Below, in pieces: positions 8,427 through 18,460 of a stretch of 64,000 bases of DNA. The translations under genes and the position numbers were made by a program. How positions within the stretch are numbered: position 1 is the first letter of the stretch; the number at the start of each line of letters is the position of its first letter. A model generated the notes under the pieces. The model saw nothing but the letters and a program-made list of their open reading frames with translations. It did no database searches and was not told the origin of the DNA. The stretch lies in contig BCIJ01000004.1 of NCBI GenBank assembly GCA_001599935.1, positions 544,803 through 608,802 of the forward strand, written 5' to 3'. The stretch comes from Holtermannia corniformis (lineage: Eukaryota; Basidiomycota; Tremellomycetes; Holtermanniales).

Positions 8427-8714
8427 ATGACCACCATCGATTGGCCCACCACCGACCAAGCTACAATCAACCGCCTGAACGCGTATACGTCCAACATCGT
8501 TCTAGGGCTCGAAGCGACCAGCGCAGGCTTTAACACGGTAAAGCAAGCACAGCTGACCACGATCGTGACGAGTTCGATCGAACTGATCAAGTCGGAACTC
8601 AAGGATATCCCGGATGCTGAAGTGACCCTCAAGCTGCAGTTGAAGCAGCATTTGTTGGGTCGCGCCGAGGATAGCCTGGCGCGCGAGCATGCGCTGTACA
8701 TACTGAAAAGCTGA
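8427..8714 (+). CDS. Small helical protein of 95 residues, unknown family
   Basis: An uninterrupted ORF starts at the ATG at 8427 (AAAATGACC context). The product MTTIDWPTTDQATINRL... is predicted mostly helical, with no signal peptide, membrane segment or recognised motif. It resembles the next small protein in outline: an acidic WPT-containing N terminus, then two long amphipathic helices and a central TSSIELIKSELK segment. I do not recognise a family. The TATA element and the matching neighbour make a real gene likely; function is unknown. Confidence 0.55.
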   Translation: MTTIDWPTTDQATINRLNAYTSNIVLGLEATSAGFNTVKQAQLTTIVTSSIELIKSELKDIPDAEVTLKLQLKQHLLGRAEDSLAREHALYILKS

Positions 8715-8876
8715 GCGGCGGAGTGTCGATGCATCGTCCACAATGCTGAGTAGATGCACTCGGCCACTTCCCTACTCAGCTCTCAAACTGTTAGATTAGC
8801 TTGATTTATTCCTTTGCGGTAGAAAGGACTGCACGGCCGGTGGGATCACTTTCGGGCGTACTGCCTGCCGACGGGC

Positions 8877-8886
8877 GCTATAATAG
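8877..8886 (+). promoter_or_regulatory. TATA element of small gene 8922
   Basis: GCTATAATAG lies about 43 bp before the ATG at 8922. An out-of-frame ATG at 8899 is so close to it (about 20 bp) that it probably precedes the transcription start, which supports initiation at 8922. Confidence 0.45.
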
Positions 8887-8921
8887 TGCACTGGCTGCAA
8901 TGGATCGCAGCACTCCCAGCA

Positions 8922-9239
8922 ATGGCAACCGACAGCGAGCTCGACGCTTGGCCGACCGAGAATCCAGAACTCATCTCCCAGCTCGATACATACTTCGCAA
9001 AGATAACCACAGCTGTGAATGATCTTGGCACACAGAGCCTCAGCGACGTTGCAAAACAGCTCCTCAAAGGCACCGTGAATAACTCGTTGGGCTATCTAAT
9101 GGATAATCTCGCCGATCATCACATCACCGACACCGAGCCTTATCGCACGTCCTTGGCACTCAAGTTCAGTCGCTGCATGGAGAACTGCGACGCGAAGCTC
9201 GCGGTTATGGAGGCCACTGCAAGCTTCAAGGACGAGTAG
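8922..9239 (+). CDS. Small helical protein of 105 residues, related to the preceding one
   Basis: The chosen ATG gives MATDSELDAWPTENPELISQL. The frame is open further upstream but without an ATG closer to the TATA element. Like the 8427 product, it has an acidic start with a WPT motif, then amphipathic helices. It also has two cysteines (SRCMENCDAKL) near the C terminus. No transmembrane segment, signal or known domain was seen. The tandem arrangement with the same promoter layout suggests an old local duplication. Function unknown. Confidence 0.55.
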   Translation: MATDSELDAWPTENPELISQLDTYFAKITTAVNDLGTQSLSDVAKQLLKGTVNNSLGYLMDNLADHHITDTEPYRTSLALKFSRCMENCDAKLAVMEATASFKDE

Positions 9240-9265
9240 TCGAGGCGGAGCATCGAGAGATTTGC

Positions 9266-9486
9266 CTAGGGTTCTGCAGCACCTCTTATAGCTTCCTGGT
9301 ATTGCACGGTGAAGTCTGTGATCAATTCAGCTGCACTCGCTTCCAACTTTCGGTCCGTGAGTTTCCTGATGGTCAAGACAAGCGAGTCGTAGTAATCTGC
9401 AAATCTTCTGGACGACTCCACAGTGAAAGGTATAGGTCCACGATTTAGTCGTCAGCGCGCACCGACCGGCACGTCAGGTCAGACAT
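9266..9486 (-). CDS. Possible two-exon small protein of about 53 residues
   Basis: The minus strand has a frame ending at 9266 whose product (RRFADYYDSLVLTIRKLTD...) looks coding and helical, similar in style to the 8922 protein. A start at 9486 (MSDLTCR) joined by a GT-AG intron gives about 53 residues. No TATA element was seen upstream, and the gene would begin 57 bp past the phosphatase stop. This is a weak call. Confidence 0.28.
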
Positions 9487-9543
9487 AATGCATTAGCAGG
9501 GCGACCTGCTGGACAGGCGAAAGTTTCAGCACATGGCTCTCCT

Positions 9544-11711
9544 CTAGTGCTCCTTGTACAGCGTCACGCTGTGGATGACCTGACTGTCTGCAGCGCGCAC
9601 AAAGTCTTGCGTGACGTGTGTGCGGTTGTGGATGTGCACTAGCGACCAGCCATAGGTGCCAGCAAGCTGGTGGCGGATGTCAGATTCTCGATCCCAAGCG
9701 CACACAAACGACTCACTGCGTAGTCGATGTATTCCGGGTACGGGTCGAACAGCACGTCGAGGCCATCGTAATGTCCACCGACGCCGTTTGTGATATACAT
9801 TGGTGCTGATGGGTTCTCATACCCGTTGGGATCCGCGGTGACTGGGTCAAGTGAGCCTCCGTGACAGCACGAATGTCGCACCCACAGTTGGCAACAGGGA
9901 GTGAGACGGAGTAAATGTGGTCGTGCCCATTGAACATGATATCGACGCTGTAGTCAATCATGATCTGCTCGAAGGCCTCCTGACATTCGACACAGGGGAA
10001 TGCTACAAAGTTAGCGATCCAAGGAACGATCGCGCGTTACTCACAAGCAACGTAGAAAGGCCGGTGACCAAACACGAGGACCCATGGAGTCTTGGTGCGG
10101 TCGACCGCAGCAAGGTCTGCCTTCAGCCAGCTAGGTGGCGTCAGCAGGGTTGGCGTGTAGCCTGCCATGGACGCACTCAATCTGTTGGTTCCTGTAACTC
10201 CCGCGCTGCGGCGACATATTCTTGCCGGTGCCGCCCTACCAAATCAGCTGAAGCGCACTGAAAGGCGTACGCTTAGTTGCTCAGACGCACGACTTCGTCA
10301 GGTCCATACACGTTGTCTCCAAAGTCTGTCTCGAAATCCAGGACCACATAGTGTACCAAGCCGTTGTCGTCTGTGATGATGAGCAGGTGCGACCGTGAGC
10401 AGTGCCCGCGACAAACAGGAGTACCAGAAGTTTTGTGTCGCGTCCGGTGCACCGGGCATATTCCAGTGGTTGGCGTAACTAGAGTCGTTACATCAGCACG
10501 CCCAAGAGACGGGTGACGTCTGACATACGCCGTGAAGTTGGTCTGGCCAGGCATGCAGATGGAAGCATTGGCGTTGCTGTGAGCCTGTTAGCACCGCTTG
10601 ACGAGGACAGGCAACAACGCACGCGCAATTGCTCTCGTGATTGCCAACAGAAACCATGTACGGCCGATGCGCCGTCAAGGATGTCAATTCCTGCGGGTTC
10701 AGATGAGCTCGCACGTCAACGGATCCTGAGACGTCACTCACGTCGTAGAACTGCTCGTTCAGGTATTCGTACTGCTCGACGACGGCAGTCTTGTTCGCAG
10801 CAAGAGCAGTGCCGTTGCCGGGGAAGAAGCCGCCCTTTGCCGCTTTGATGAAGTAGTCTATCGATGTCAGCGACCCTTTTGTGTGGCCAACTTGGCGAAC
10901 GTACCCGCGTAGGCAAGGTCGCCGACGTGCACGATGCTCTCATACGCGTCGATGTTCTGGGCCATCGACTGCATGACATTGGTCTCATCGGAACGCAGAG
11001 TTCCCTTGGCGTCTTTACCGGTCACGTCGGTCAGACCGTTCGGTCCCATCAGTCCCATGTCCGCCACAACGGCGATCGTCTGCCGACATCAGCTGGTGTG
11101 AAATACACAAAAGATTGCCTCACGTAGGGCTCGTCGCACCCAGCCTCACGAGGTGTCGTGAAGGTGTACGTTTCGAGGTAGCTGCAGGCGAAGCAGTTGG
11201 TATACGCCACCCGGTAGTGATACTTCGTCTTCGGCTCGAGGCCAGTCAACGTAGCATGGTGCGACCACGTCCGCGACGTCGGGAACGTGCTCGAGTTGGC
11301 GTACGCCGTCTGGTCAAGGTTCATCGGGTCGAAGCCATACACTACGGTCGCGACGGAGCTGTTGAGCTCGGCGTACCTGTGATGCATCAGAGATCTGGTC
11401 ACTGGTGGGCATGAAGCACATACGTGTTCCAGGAGATCCCCATCGACCAAGCATCCTTGTAGGCTATGCGCTGTTGCAAAGGCTCATACTTGTTGTACGG
11501 CACAGCTCCAGGCTCATGAGTCAGTGGATAACTGACGTTTATCAGTATCGGCCACGATCGTAGGGTGCTCGCGCTCACGACTGATTCGCCAGGGGCTGCG
11601 AGTATGGTCAGCGGCGACATTCATACGAGTCGCATGACCACTCACTACTGCAAGAGCTGCCCCGACTAGACTCAAGGCGAGCAAGCAACGGCCTCCGAGC
11701 AATTTGGACAT
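9544..11711 (-). CDS. Secreted purple acid phosphatase (metallophosphoesterase), multi-exon
   Basis: Several short introns split this minus-strand gene. The start at 11711 gives a signal peptide (MSKLLGGRCLLALSLVGAAL). The first part is a fibronectin-like purple acid phosphatase N domain (GLEPKTKYHYRV). The metal-binding boxes then appear in order: VVADMG, GDLAYAG, SVGNHE, FGHRPFY and NGHDHIYS. These are the dinuclear-metal ligands of fungal purple acid phosphatases, in which the first box is commonly ADMG rather than GDxG. The final exon has WSLVHIHNRTHVTQDF and ends at the TAG at 9544-9546. It probably releases phosphate from organic esters outside the cell. Exon joins are predictions. Confidence 0.85.
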
Positions 11712-12511
11712 TGTGGTGCAGCTTGAACGCCTGTGCGAAGCCCCCATAGTCTTTCATCTCATTGCTACACACGTGGGCTGCCTTGGTGATCGCAAGGCCG
11801 TCGGGGTCGCTTCTGCGCACTCGCGCTCCGGCCGCGAGCGTCATCAGCTCAAGCCAAGCACGAGCAAGCATGATTGGTGCTGGTGAGTATTCCATCTCTC
11901 ATCATTGGTCAGCGCAGGCAGGTTGGATTAGCTTCTACCAACGTGCGTGTTCCGATAATTGACCACGTTCGACCCATCACCGGCGTGACTCCGCATTCTA
12001 AGAAGCTGGCTCGCGGGAATCCCAGTGTGTACTGTGTAGAGGCGGCTGGGTGGAACCCACTTGCCTGATCATCGGACACCGATCTTCGGCCGTGCCTGAC
12101 TCGCCGCGTTTCACCCTACTACGTTAGTCGAGCTCCACTTGCTGATCGCCATCACTAACTGAAGCGTGAAACATGACCGACATGTTCCTGCGCTCGCGTT
12201 TCAGGCCTCGGCCGAGGCAGCAGCTGACGATCCCGAGCCAGACTGACATGCATGTTCAGACCAGCTGCTTGCAGTTCAGGCCGGTAACCTCTTCCGCACA
12301 CCGGTTTCCCTATAATCCGACTTCCCGGTGCAACGGTCCGCCCTTGCTCAAGCTAGCAGTCAGGTACCTTTGAACATAGTCCACTCGCGTCAAACCCACG
12401 CTGGCCGCACCGTTTTGTACTAAGGGCTGGCCCCTCTGTCTCTCGTCTTGACCAACAGCAACGCATGCTACCAACAATCCCCTCTTCGCCGTTCAACCTT
12501 TGACAGCTTTC
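11712..12511. other. Intergenic region between divergent genes
   Basis: These 800 bp separate the divergently transcribed phosphatase and the mucin-like membrane protein gene, so they should hold both promoters. I see no convincing ORF (one at 12173 lacks a TATA element and has biased composition), repeat or RNA gene. A short pyrimidine-rich stretch precedes the 12512 start. Confidence 0.4.
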
Positions 12512-13784
12512 ATGTCCGGCCTGCTCGGGGATGTGCTCAATCCACTGCTGGGCGGCGGTAACGACGATGATGACAAGGATTCCTCAAAGCAAGTGACGTC
12601 TGCTTCCTCAGACGCCAAGTCTTCGCAAGCGAAGGGGGACGCGACGCAGGAGGCCACGAGCAAGACCTCGGACCCAAAGGAGACGCTTGAAGCGCCCACT
12701 CGTGCGTCGGCCTCACAAGTCAAGGCCACGGCCGTGAATGACACCGACAAAGCTACCGACTCATCGAGCGCCAAGCCGGTTGCTTCGGCTAGTGCATCCA
12801 AAGCGGAGTCGGCCACACCCTCTGTCACCGCTAGTGTGACATCAGCCTCCAGTCAGAGTGCCAGTGCGTCGAGTGCAAGGTGCGCAAATTCTGCGATATG
12901 AATCCTACTGATATCGACAGCTCATCAGCACAGACATCGAGCGTCACAGCGTCTGCAACGGTGGCGACCTCGCAGTCTGGTACTGCGGCGGTGTTGACGA
13001 CTGTAACCTCATTGGCGAGCATCGCTTCATCCTCCATCACTGCATCGGAAGCGAGCGTGTCCGCCAGCTCGACGGCTGCCGCTGCCGCCGCCAACAATGG
13101 GACCATCTTCACTCCTGATAACAAGATGTTCCCTTTGGGAGTGGTCATTATCGTCCTGGGTGGTGCGTGTCGTCCTGCATTCGTGACCCAGCTGATTTCG
13201 CAGGCCTCCTTGTGGTTGTCACCTCGGTCGTCATGATGGTGCGCCTGTTCCGCTGCACTGAGAACCGGCGTCGGCGTCGAATGCTTGAAGAAGACACGCC
13301 CAACTTCTTCGACCCCGGTGCATCGACCGCCAACCTGGTACACCGCAACGACGACATTCCTCCGCCGGTGCTCCCTCCTATCCCTGACAAGTACCAGCAG
13401 GGACCCGACATGAGTCAGGCCTTCGTCGGGCCTGCTGCGACCGCAGGCTGGGCAGGTCGGGGTGCCGGTCAAGATTACCTCGAGCCCAGTCGCGTTCCCA
13501 ATCACTACCTAGGTGCAGGCGCCTATGGTCAGGGACAGCCACCATCGGATCTCCCGTATCGCGGTCCGCCTCGCTCGCCAGAGCCCTTCTTTTCCTCACT
13601 TGTCGGTACAGCAACGCCGGGTCCGGTCCCGTTCAAGGACAGCCCCATGCCAACCCAGAGTGGCGCCATGCGCGATCTAGTCTTCACGCAGGACAACTCG
13701 GCCGAACCGACGCACACGAGGAGGGGCAGCGACGGGAGTGACAAGGAGCGGCTGCGGCGGGCCCGGCCGCATGACTTTGTTTAG
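12512..13784 (+). CDS. Ser/Thr-rich single-pass membrane protein (stress-sensor-like)
   Basis: There are three exons: 12512-12879, 12921-13162 and 13204-13784, joined by GT-AG introns of 41 bp each. About 210 residues of Ser/Thr/Ala-rich, probably O-glycosylated sequence lead to one membrane segment (GVVIIVLGGLLVVVTSVVMM) followed by RLFRCTENRRRRR. A cytoplasmic tail of about 180 residues is rich in Pro and Gly. There is no clear cleaved signal peptide: the start MSGLLGDVLNPLLGGG is only weakly hydrophobic. The layout (mucin-like ectodomain, one membrane pass, Arg-rich stop-transfer) is like Mid2/Wsc cell-wall sensors. There is no WSC cysteine domain, so this is likeness of architecture only. 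Confidence 0.7.
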
Positions 13785-13916
13785 ACACGCAACAGCGTTG
13801 CAACGTCGCCCATGTTGATGACTTTCATTTCGCTCCAGGCCGTCCAATGTACAATGTGACGCGCTGTGTGCTCATAAGACAGATGCGCGTTGTCGATGTA
13901 GACATCCCATCGCACA

Positions 13917-14885
13917 ATGTCGCAGTCTTACAAGCGCGATTCAACCTTGCACTCTCGCAACCTGTCCAAATCACACCAGGACGCGTATAACCGCACGTCT
14001 GTTAATGTGCCGCGACCCAGCACTCCACGCGTCAGGACGATGCGCACAGCCGTCGAAGAAAGCCAGACATCGCCGTTGCGGGCCTCTGCACGCTTCAACT
14101 CGTCGCCAGAGGGTGCAACTCGTCGTGGGTCCGTCACGGCTAAACGCCAACACCGAAAGCCAAGCACAGATGATCGCATGCCTCCTACCCCTACGTTGGC
14201 GTCCCGCCATCCCTCCACCCCAAAGCTGCGCTGCCCCGTAGCCTCGCCCAGTGCAAGCTATGTCTCCCCGTCCAATCCATTTCGCCACGCTGTCCGGATC
14301 GAAGCTTCCCCAAGTCGGATTGTGACGCCTACTCGCCGGATCCACCGGGCGTTATCACTCACGTATGAGGACAAACCGTTCGGGTCGAAACGCACGCCGC
14401 GGCCTAGGTTCTCCACGACCGCGTATTTGCGCCAGCTCGCCCGCCCGAAGCTAGATGCGCAGCACTTGTGGGACCAGCTCGTGTTCATCACGTTTTGGGC
14501 AATGGTCATTGTGTTCTTCTGCATACTGGCTGGTGTCGGATACGACCCCAGCGACCAGGCAAAGGACACCTTTGGTTCCAAGAACCTGACGAATGAGATC
14601 CCGTCATGGAGTTCACCTGAGCCAGCGACCCTCTTCGTGCAGCCCGTGGCGTCGACCCCAAGGGCGTCCAAGCACAGTTGGTACAACGAGCGTTTAGACG
14701 CAGTGCTGCAAGCGGAACGGAAGGCTTTCGTGGAGTCATTGCGGGCGGATGAGCTGGAGTCAGGGACGGAGAAGACTCTCGCCAAGGTCGGGGAAGTGGA
14801 GGTGGAGAGAAGGGCAAAGTTGACTATGCCGGAGCGGCACCTCGCACTGCAGGAGGGAGCGAAAGCCAAGGCGGGACGTGGGTAG
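13917..14885 (+). CDS. Unidentified single-pass membrane protein, 322 residues
   Basis: An uninterrupted ORF starts at the ATG at 13917. About 190 residues of basic, Ser/Pro-rich and presumably disordered sequence carry many possible SP/TP phosphorylation sites. They precede one strong membrane segment (LVFITFWAMVIVFFCILAGVG). A C-terminal region of about 110 residues follows, with a charged helix (LDAVLQAERKAFVESLRADE). The basic N-terminal side favours N-in topology, perhaps at the nuclear envelope or ER. I do not recognise a family. Confidence 0.6.
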   Translation: MSQSYKRDSTLHSRNLSKSHQDAYNRTSVNVPRPSTPRVRTMRTAVEESQTSPLRASARFNSSPEGATRRGSVTAKRQHRKPSTDDRMPPTPTLASRHPSTPKLRCPVASPSASYVSPSNPFRHAVRIEASPSRIVTPTRRIHRALSLTYEDKPFGSKRTPRPRFSTTAYLRQLARPKLDAQHLWDQLVFITFWAMVIVFFCILAGVGYDPSDQAKDTFGSKNLTNEIPSWSSPEPATLFVQPVASTPRASKHSWYNERLDAVLQAERKAFVESLRADELESGTEKTLAKVGEVEVERRAKLTMPERHLALQEGAKAKAGRG

Positions 14886-14918
14886 GAGGCAAGAGGGGTA
14901 GCGCATGCAGGTGTGACT

Positions 14919-15409
14919 TTACGCGGGCGTAGTCGGCTTGTCGCGCACAGACGCCTTGTAGGGATCCGCGAGACCCATCATGGATCGCTCGGAAGCCGAC
15001 AGAGTGAACATTGAGTTTGTGTAGCGATCGAATGCGCGTCGGAACTGAGGATGGTAAGACTTGAAGCAGAGCAGCTCGAATGTCAACGTACTGGAGAGAA
15101 GACGTGTTCTTTGGGCCCATAATCGGCGTACAAGACCATGTAGCCGCATGCGACTGGCGAGGTTGAGTATCTCGCTGCATGGGAAGGATCGTTTCACTCA
15201 CTGCCTCCTGCGATCCAGCCGCCAAAACTGAGCCACTTGTGCGCTCGCGTTGGGACAATGTTCTCGTTCGCGACCCGCTGAAAATATTTCTCCTGCTGGC
15301 TTCGAGACGGCAGTGAAGCTCGTTCTGGACCGGTATATGTTCTTGAAACGTCCCGCTTTCGCTGCCGCGACGTTGACGATGGACCGGTGTGCTCTGCGGG
15401 ATCGGCCAT
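14919..15409 (-). CDS. Small single-pass membrane protein, possibly mitochondrial
   Basis: Three exons are predicted: ATG at 15409, a GTGAGT donor after the WIAGG codons, a short middle exon and a last exon ending at the TAA at 14919-14921. The joined protein of about 115 residues has a polar N terminus, a conserved-looking core (ENIVPTRAHKWLSFGGWIAGG), one membrane helix that runs into YMVLYADYG, then KEHVFSPFRRAFDRYTN and a short tail. The size and single helix recall small inner-membrane respiratory or ATP-synthase accessory proteins, but I cannot name it. Confidence 0.6.
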
Positions 15410-15646
15410 GGTGCTTGAAACGACAGGAATAATGGAGACCAAGTGCAAGTTGTCGACCAAACCTCTTCGCGCACGGGCGATTGGCCAATGACCGAAAGTG
15501 GCATCGTGGCCCTTCCATAGAGCGGGATCGAGAAATCAAGTCCGCGCAAGGGCTACTTTAGGTCCAGTATCTGCAGCTCTTTTGCTGTAGAACCTTTCTG
15601 GGGGTCAGATGGGCAGGTGCGCCTTCCAGCACAGGCCAGTGCTGAT

Positions 15647-15654
15647 GCTATAAG
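15647..15654 (+). promoter_or_regulatory. TATA element of small gene 15690
   Basis: GCTATAAG stands 43 bp before the ATG at 15690. Confidence 0.5.
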
Positions 15655-15689
15655 GTCGCGTATGCGGTTCTCAACTCTCCAGAACCGAC

Positions 15690-15890
15690 ATGTCTACTCT
15701 CCAGACGACGCTTTCTGAGGTCAAGGCCTTCATGACTGGCAATACGACCTCGGTTGAGTCGGCTCAGGCACGCAAGGATATGATCACAAAGTCCATCAAA
15801 GCAGGGTTGACCACTGAAGACGAATCTAGGGCCGAGCTTGACGAGCTAGACGCCGAGATTGCAGCGGGTTCCGTTAGAACGGATGGCTAA
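15690..15890 (+). CDS. Small acidic helical protein, 66 residues
   Basis: A single-exon ORF gives MSTLQTTLSEVKAF... ending in SVRTDG. It is predicted to be two helices with an acidic second one (RAELDELDAEIAAG). It resembles the next small gene product, sharing a VES-A/G turn, a GL turn and a closing (I/L)D(D/E)L..EIA motif. No signal peptide or membrane segment was found and no family is recognised. The TATA element and context support expression. Confidence 0.5.
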   Translation: MSTLQTTLSEVKAFMTGNTTSVESAQARKDMITKSIKAGLTTEDESRAELDELDAEIAAGSVRTDG

Positions 15891-16252
15891 ACACGCTAGC
15901 TACCGTATCCAAATGATGATCACTCCATAGCCTTTTTCACATAGCCTTTTCTAACGTGACCGGTGGATCTTTCACGAAGGGCGCTGTTAGATTCCGATTA
16001 GCACGGGCACCTGCGGCGGCGGCGCACAGTATTGGTTGCGGTCCTTCTTCTGTCCCTACAGAAGGTGCTCATGTAATCAGCCTATCGTGACGCACTTACT
16101 GCAGCCTTCGAGTCGCCTGTATGACGTAAAGGTATTCCCTTCTGCCCCTCAGCCCGCAGTCAGCCACCAACTTCCGTTGTATGTAGCGCCTTCGTACACA
16201 GTGTGTGTGCGGTGATAAGCGAGGTCTGCCCGACGCTTTCCCGTCAACAGTC
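15891..16252. other. Intergenic region between two related small genes
   Basis: I see no ORF of interest. The only element noted is TGATAAG at about 16213, placed as a TATA-like box 40 bp before the next ATG, preceded by a short GT run. Confidence 0.35.
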
Positions 16253-16510
16253 ATGCATCTCAAGTTTTGGAGAAAGTCACCTGGCAGCTCTGGCAATCTA
16301 CAAGAGCTTGAGGAGGAACTCGCTAAGACAGAAGAGTACGTGAAAGGAACGGATGTCGCAGTGGAATCAGGTTTAATGAGCTCCGCGAACTGGCCTGCTG
16401 ATAGAATCTCGTGCGTGGCTCGTATCGATGACCTCAAGCGTGAGATAGCGAAGATCAAGGGGTCCTCGACTGCTGCATCTGGCGGCGCTACGCAATCCAA
16501 CGCACAGTAG
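16253..16510 (+). CDS. Small coiled-coil-like protein, 85 residues
   Basis: The frame is open from 16205, but the first ATG is 16253 (MHLKFWRKSPGSSGNLQELE). Two charged helices (LQELEEELAKTEEYV and RIDDLKREIAKIKG) flank a WPADRIS turn. A Ser/Ala/Gly-rich tail follows. It is similar in plan to the 15690 product. No known family is recognised. The TATA-like box is less canonical than in its neighbours. Confidence 0.5.
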   Translation: MHLKFWRKSPGSSGNLQELEEELAKTEEYVKGTDVAVESGLMSSANWPADRISCVARIDDLKREIAKIKGSSTAASGGATQSNAQ

Positions 16511-16734
16511 CTGAGTCACTATCATGCATCTCTATGATTGCAAGCACCAGTAAAGTGTTCAAGGATGCTCAGCTATGCTTCTCACCTTACTGCGTTACCG
16601 CTTGAGATCAAGACGAATCGCACTACAGAGCGAAGGCCATGACTCGTGTCTTCTGATTGACGTGCGTGTCACGCAGGATCGCACAAAAGGGTGAAGCGCG
16701 ACGGACATCAGACCCTGCCATCACGACACACAGC

Positions 16735-17001
16735 ATGTCCGATTTCTCTGGACTCGCAGAGCGCTTCCGTAAGCTCAAGGCCATCATCAGTAAAGCGCCA
16801 TCGTCTTCATCAGAACAATCTGATGTCCAAGAGCAGCTGGAAACCGCCTGGGCGGCGGTGTTCACAGCCCGCCAGCGAGCTTCGGATATGATAGCTCCAT
16901 GGCAAGACTACCGCGAAGCATGTGGCGAGCTGAACGCACTGTTGGGAACCCTGGAGAAAGGCACGACGGTGTCAACACGGTCAAAGAGGCACAGGCGGTA
17001 G
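16735..17001 (+). CDS. Small helical protein, 88 residues
   Basis: The ATG at 16735 gives MSDFSGLAERFRKLKAIISK, followed by a helical body with one Trp-containing stretch (MIAPWQDYREACGELN) and a basic end (STRSKRHRR). The RF.KLK.I segment matches the RFDRLKSI of the 17955 product, so the two look like distant paralogues. The only TATA-like sequence is a weak CACAAAAG about 50 bp upstream. The basic tail might be spliced differently. Confidence 0.45.
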   Translation: MSDFSGLAERFRKLKAIISKAPSSSSEQSDVQEQLETAWAAVFTARQRASDMIAPWQDYREACGELNALLGTLEKGTTVSTRSKRHRR

Positions 17002-17198
17002 GTGTACCCCGTGATTGTACTGGGTGCGTGTGGGCGATGCATACCGCTTTTGTTATGAATACAGTCAACTCTGCCACAGTCCCCTTAGGGGGCAGATCGA
17101 ACCTCGCGTTCGATGCCGATCAGCTAGCGACGTACCTACAACGTGTTGGATTACGCCACGCAGCCAGCCATCCCGGCGGAGGGCGCCGGATCCGGCGA

Positions 17199-17285
17199 AC
17201 ACTACATCCGGCGCGGATGTAGCCAAGACAAGTCTGGCGCGCAGAGGATGTAGTCAAGGCGCCGAGGAGCACTACATCCGGCGAG
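17199..17285. repeat. Inverted/direct repeat cluster around CTACATCC
   Basis: CTACATCCGGCGCGGATGTAG (17202-17222) is a perfect 8-bp inverted repeat with a 5-bp loop. GGATGTAG recurs at 17246-17253, and ACTACATCCGGCG recurs at 17271-17283. This gives two direct copies of each arm within 85 bp. Confidence 0.7.
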
Positions 17286-17913
17286 ACAGTCAGGATGGCG
17301 TGCTAGACATCAGGGACGTCAGAGTTGTAGGCGAAAGCCTACAAAGAAGCGCCGTAGCGAGCGAGATGCATCACGGTTCTTCCCCATCATCTAACACAAC
17401 GGACACTTGCGCGTCATCGCCATGGCGGTATGTTCTTTTCAGCTGCCTTCCCTAGGCGGACCAGTCGTAGAGGAAGACCGCAGAGCGCGGACTTCTACTG
17501 AGAAGTCGTCACAGTGAAGATGATGTGAAATGTGCAGTCTTTTAGTGATTTGGCGGAAGGAATACGTACGCTTGAGGCAAGCTTTCCGGCCGCAAGTCAG
17601 CCAGGGATGATCCGCATCAGTCAGGCTTGTCTGACACGGGCGTGTGGTTACGTAGTGTTATCTGCTCATTTCACACAGCTGTATGCATGACCGTAGTGTT
17701 GCAATCTCCCAGGCTTCTGTCGCTCGGATCTCATCGGGTTATGGGCCCTCTCATATTGATCTCGCTTACATAATACCGTTGTTCATCGCGATGAGAGTCT
17801 TAGAGGGCCACGGCTTCTAGCTGCACAGAGCCTTCCCGATGTCTCCCTCTGTCATATATGCAGCGAACTCGGAGACTTCGTCCACGATCCTTCGCCAAGG
17901 ATGGCGCCTGGGT

Positions 17914-17922
17914 GATATAAGC
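17914..17922 (+). promoter_or_regulatory. TATA element of small gene 17955
   Basis: GATATAAGC stands 41 bp before the ATG at 17955. Confidence 0.5.
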
Positions 17923-17954
17923 GGGAAGAACACCGTCCGTTAACTCACACAGTC

Positions 17955-18221
17955 ATGTCAGAGACTAGCGAGCAACGCTTTGACCGCCTCAAAAGTATAG
18001 CTAAAACGAGCAAAGACAATGATATTCGCGCCGGACTACAGAAAGCGCAGGATAAACTAACAAGTTTGGGAACGTGCATTTACAACATAGACTTTGGCGG
18101 CTATCCCACGAATGAAGAACCAGTCTTCCGTAAGGCTCTTGACACCAGTTTAACTGAACTGGAGGAGATTATGTCCAGTAAAGGGATAGTGCCGACTCCG
18201 TCGGGTAGCTCGTCGAAGTGA
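17955..18221 (+). CDS. Small protein, 88 residues, related to the 16735 product
   Basis: A single-exon ORF encodes MSETSEQRFDRLKSIAKTSK..., with a middle segment TCIYNIDFGGYPTNEE and a Ser-rich end. The N-terminal helix matches that of the 16735 product (RF.(R/K)LK.I). It has no signal peptide, membrane segment or known domain. A strong TATA element at the shared distance supports it as a real, probably well-expressed gene. Confidence 0.55.
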   Translation: MSETSEQRFDRLKSIAKTSKDNDIRAGLQKAQDKLTSLGTCIYNIDFGGYPTNEEPVFRKALDTSLTELEEIMSSKGIVPTPSGSSSK

Positions 18222-18460
18222 GCCCCATGTATGCTTTTTACCACCTACTTTTGTCACTGGTGATTCCGGTCCTGGTGCTTAAGCGATGTACGAGCAGGGC
18301 ATGTTTGCAGCTCGCGCACAATCATACCTAGACCCAGAGGGAGGCAGCCACAGCTTCCGAGTGCCACATTAAAAGTTCGCGGGGGAGTTGAGACTTTACA
18401 AAAAATCGAGGTCCACCTATGCGTTGCAGTGTTTGGTGCAGAACGAGTGAAGTAGGCATC

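Larger units (their letters stand above)
17002..17954. other. Long intergenic region with a short repeat cluster
   Basis: No ORF here looks coding; a 146-codon frame at 17015-17455 has repeat-derived composition. It contains the CTACATCC inverted-repeat cluster at 17199-17285. The promoter of the 17955 gene is at its right end. Confidence 0.4.

Noticed and set aside
9544..11711. Loss of the first metal-binding motif in the acid phosphatase (ADMG instead of GDxG)
   Set aside because: ADMG-type first boxes are usual in fungal purple acid phosphatases; the metal-binding Asp is present.
17015..17455. 146-codon plus-strand ORF
   Set aside because: It spans the CTACATCC repeat cluster, has no convincing domain or codon pattern, and overlaps the end of the 16735 gene in another frame.
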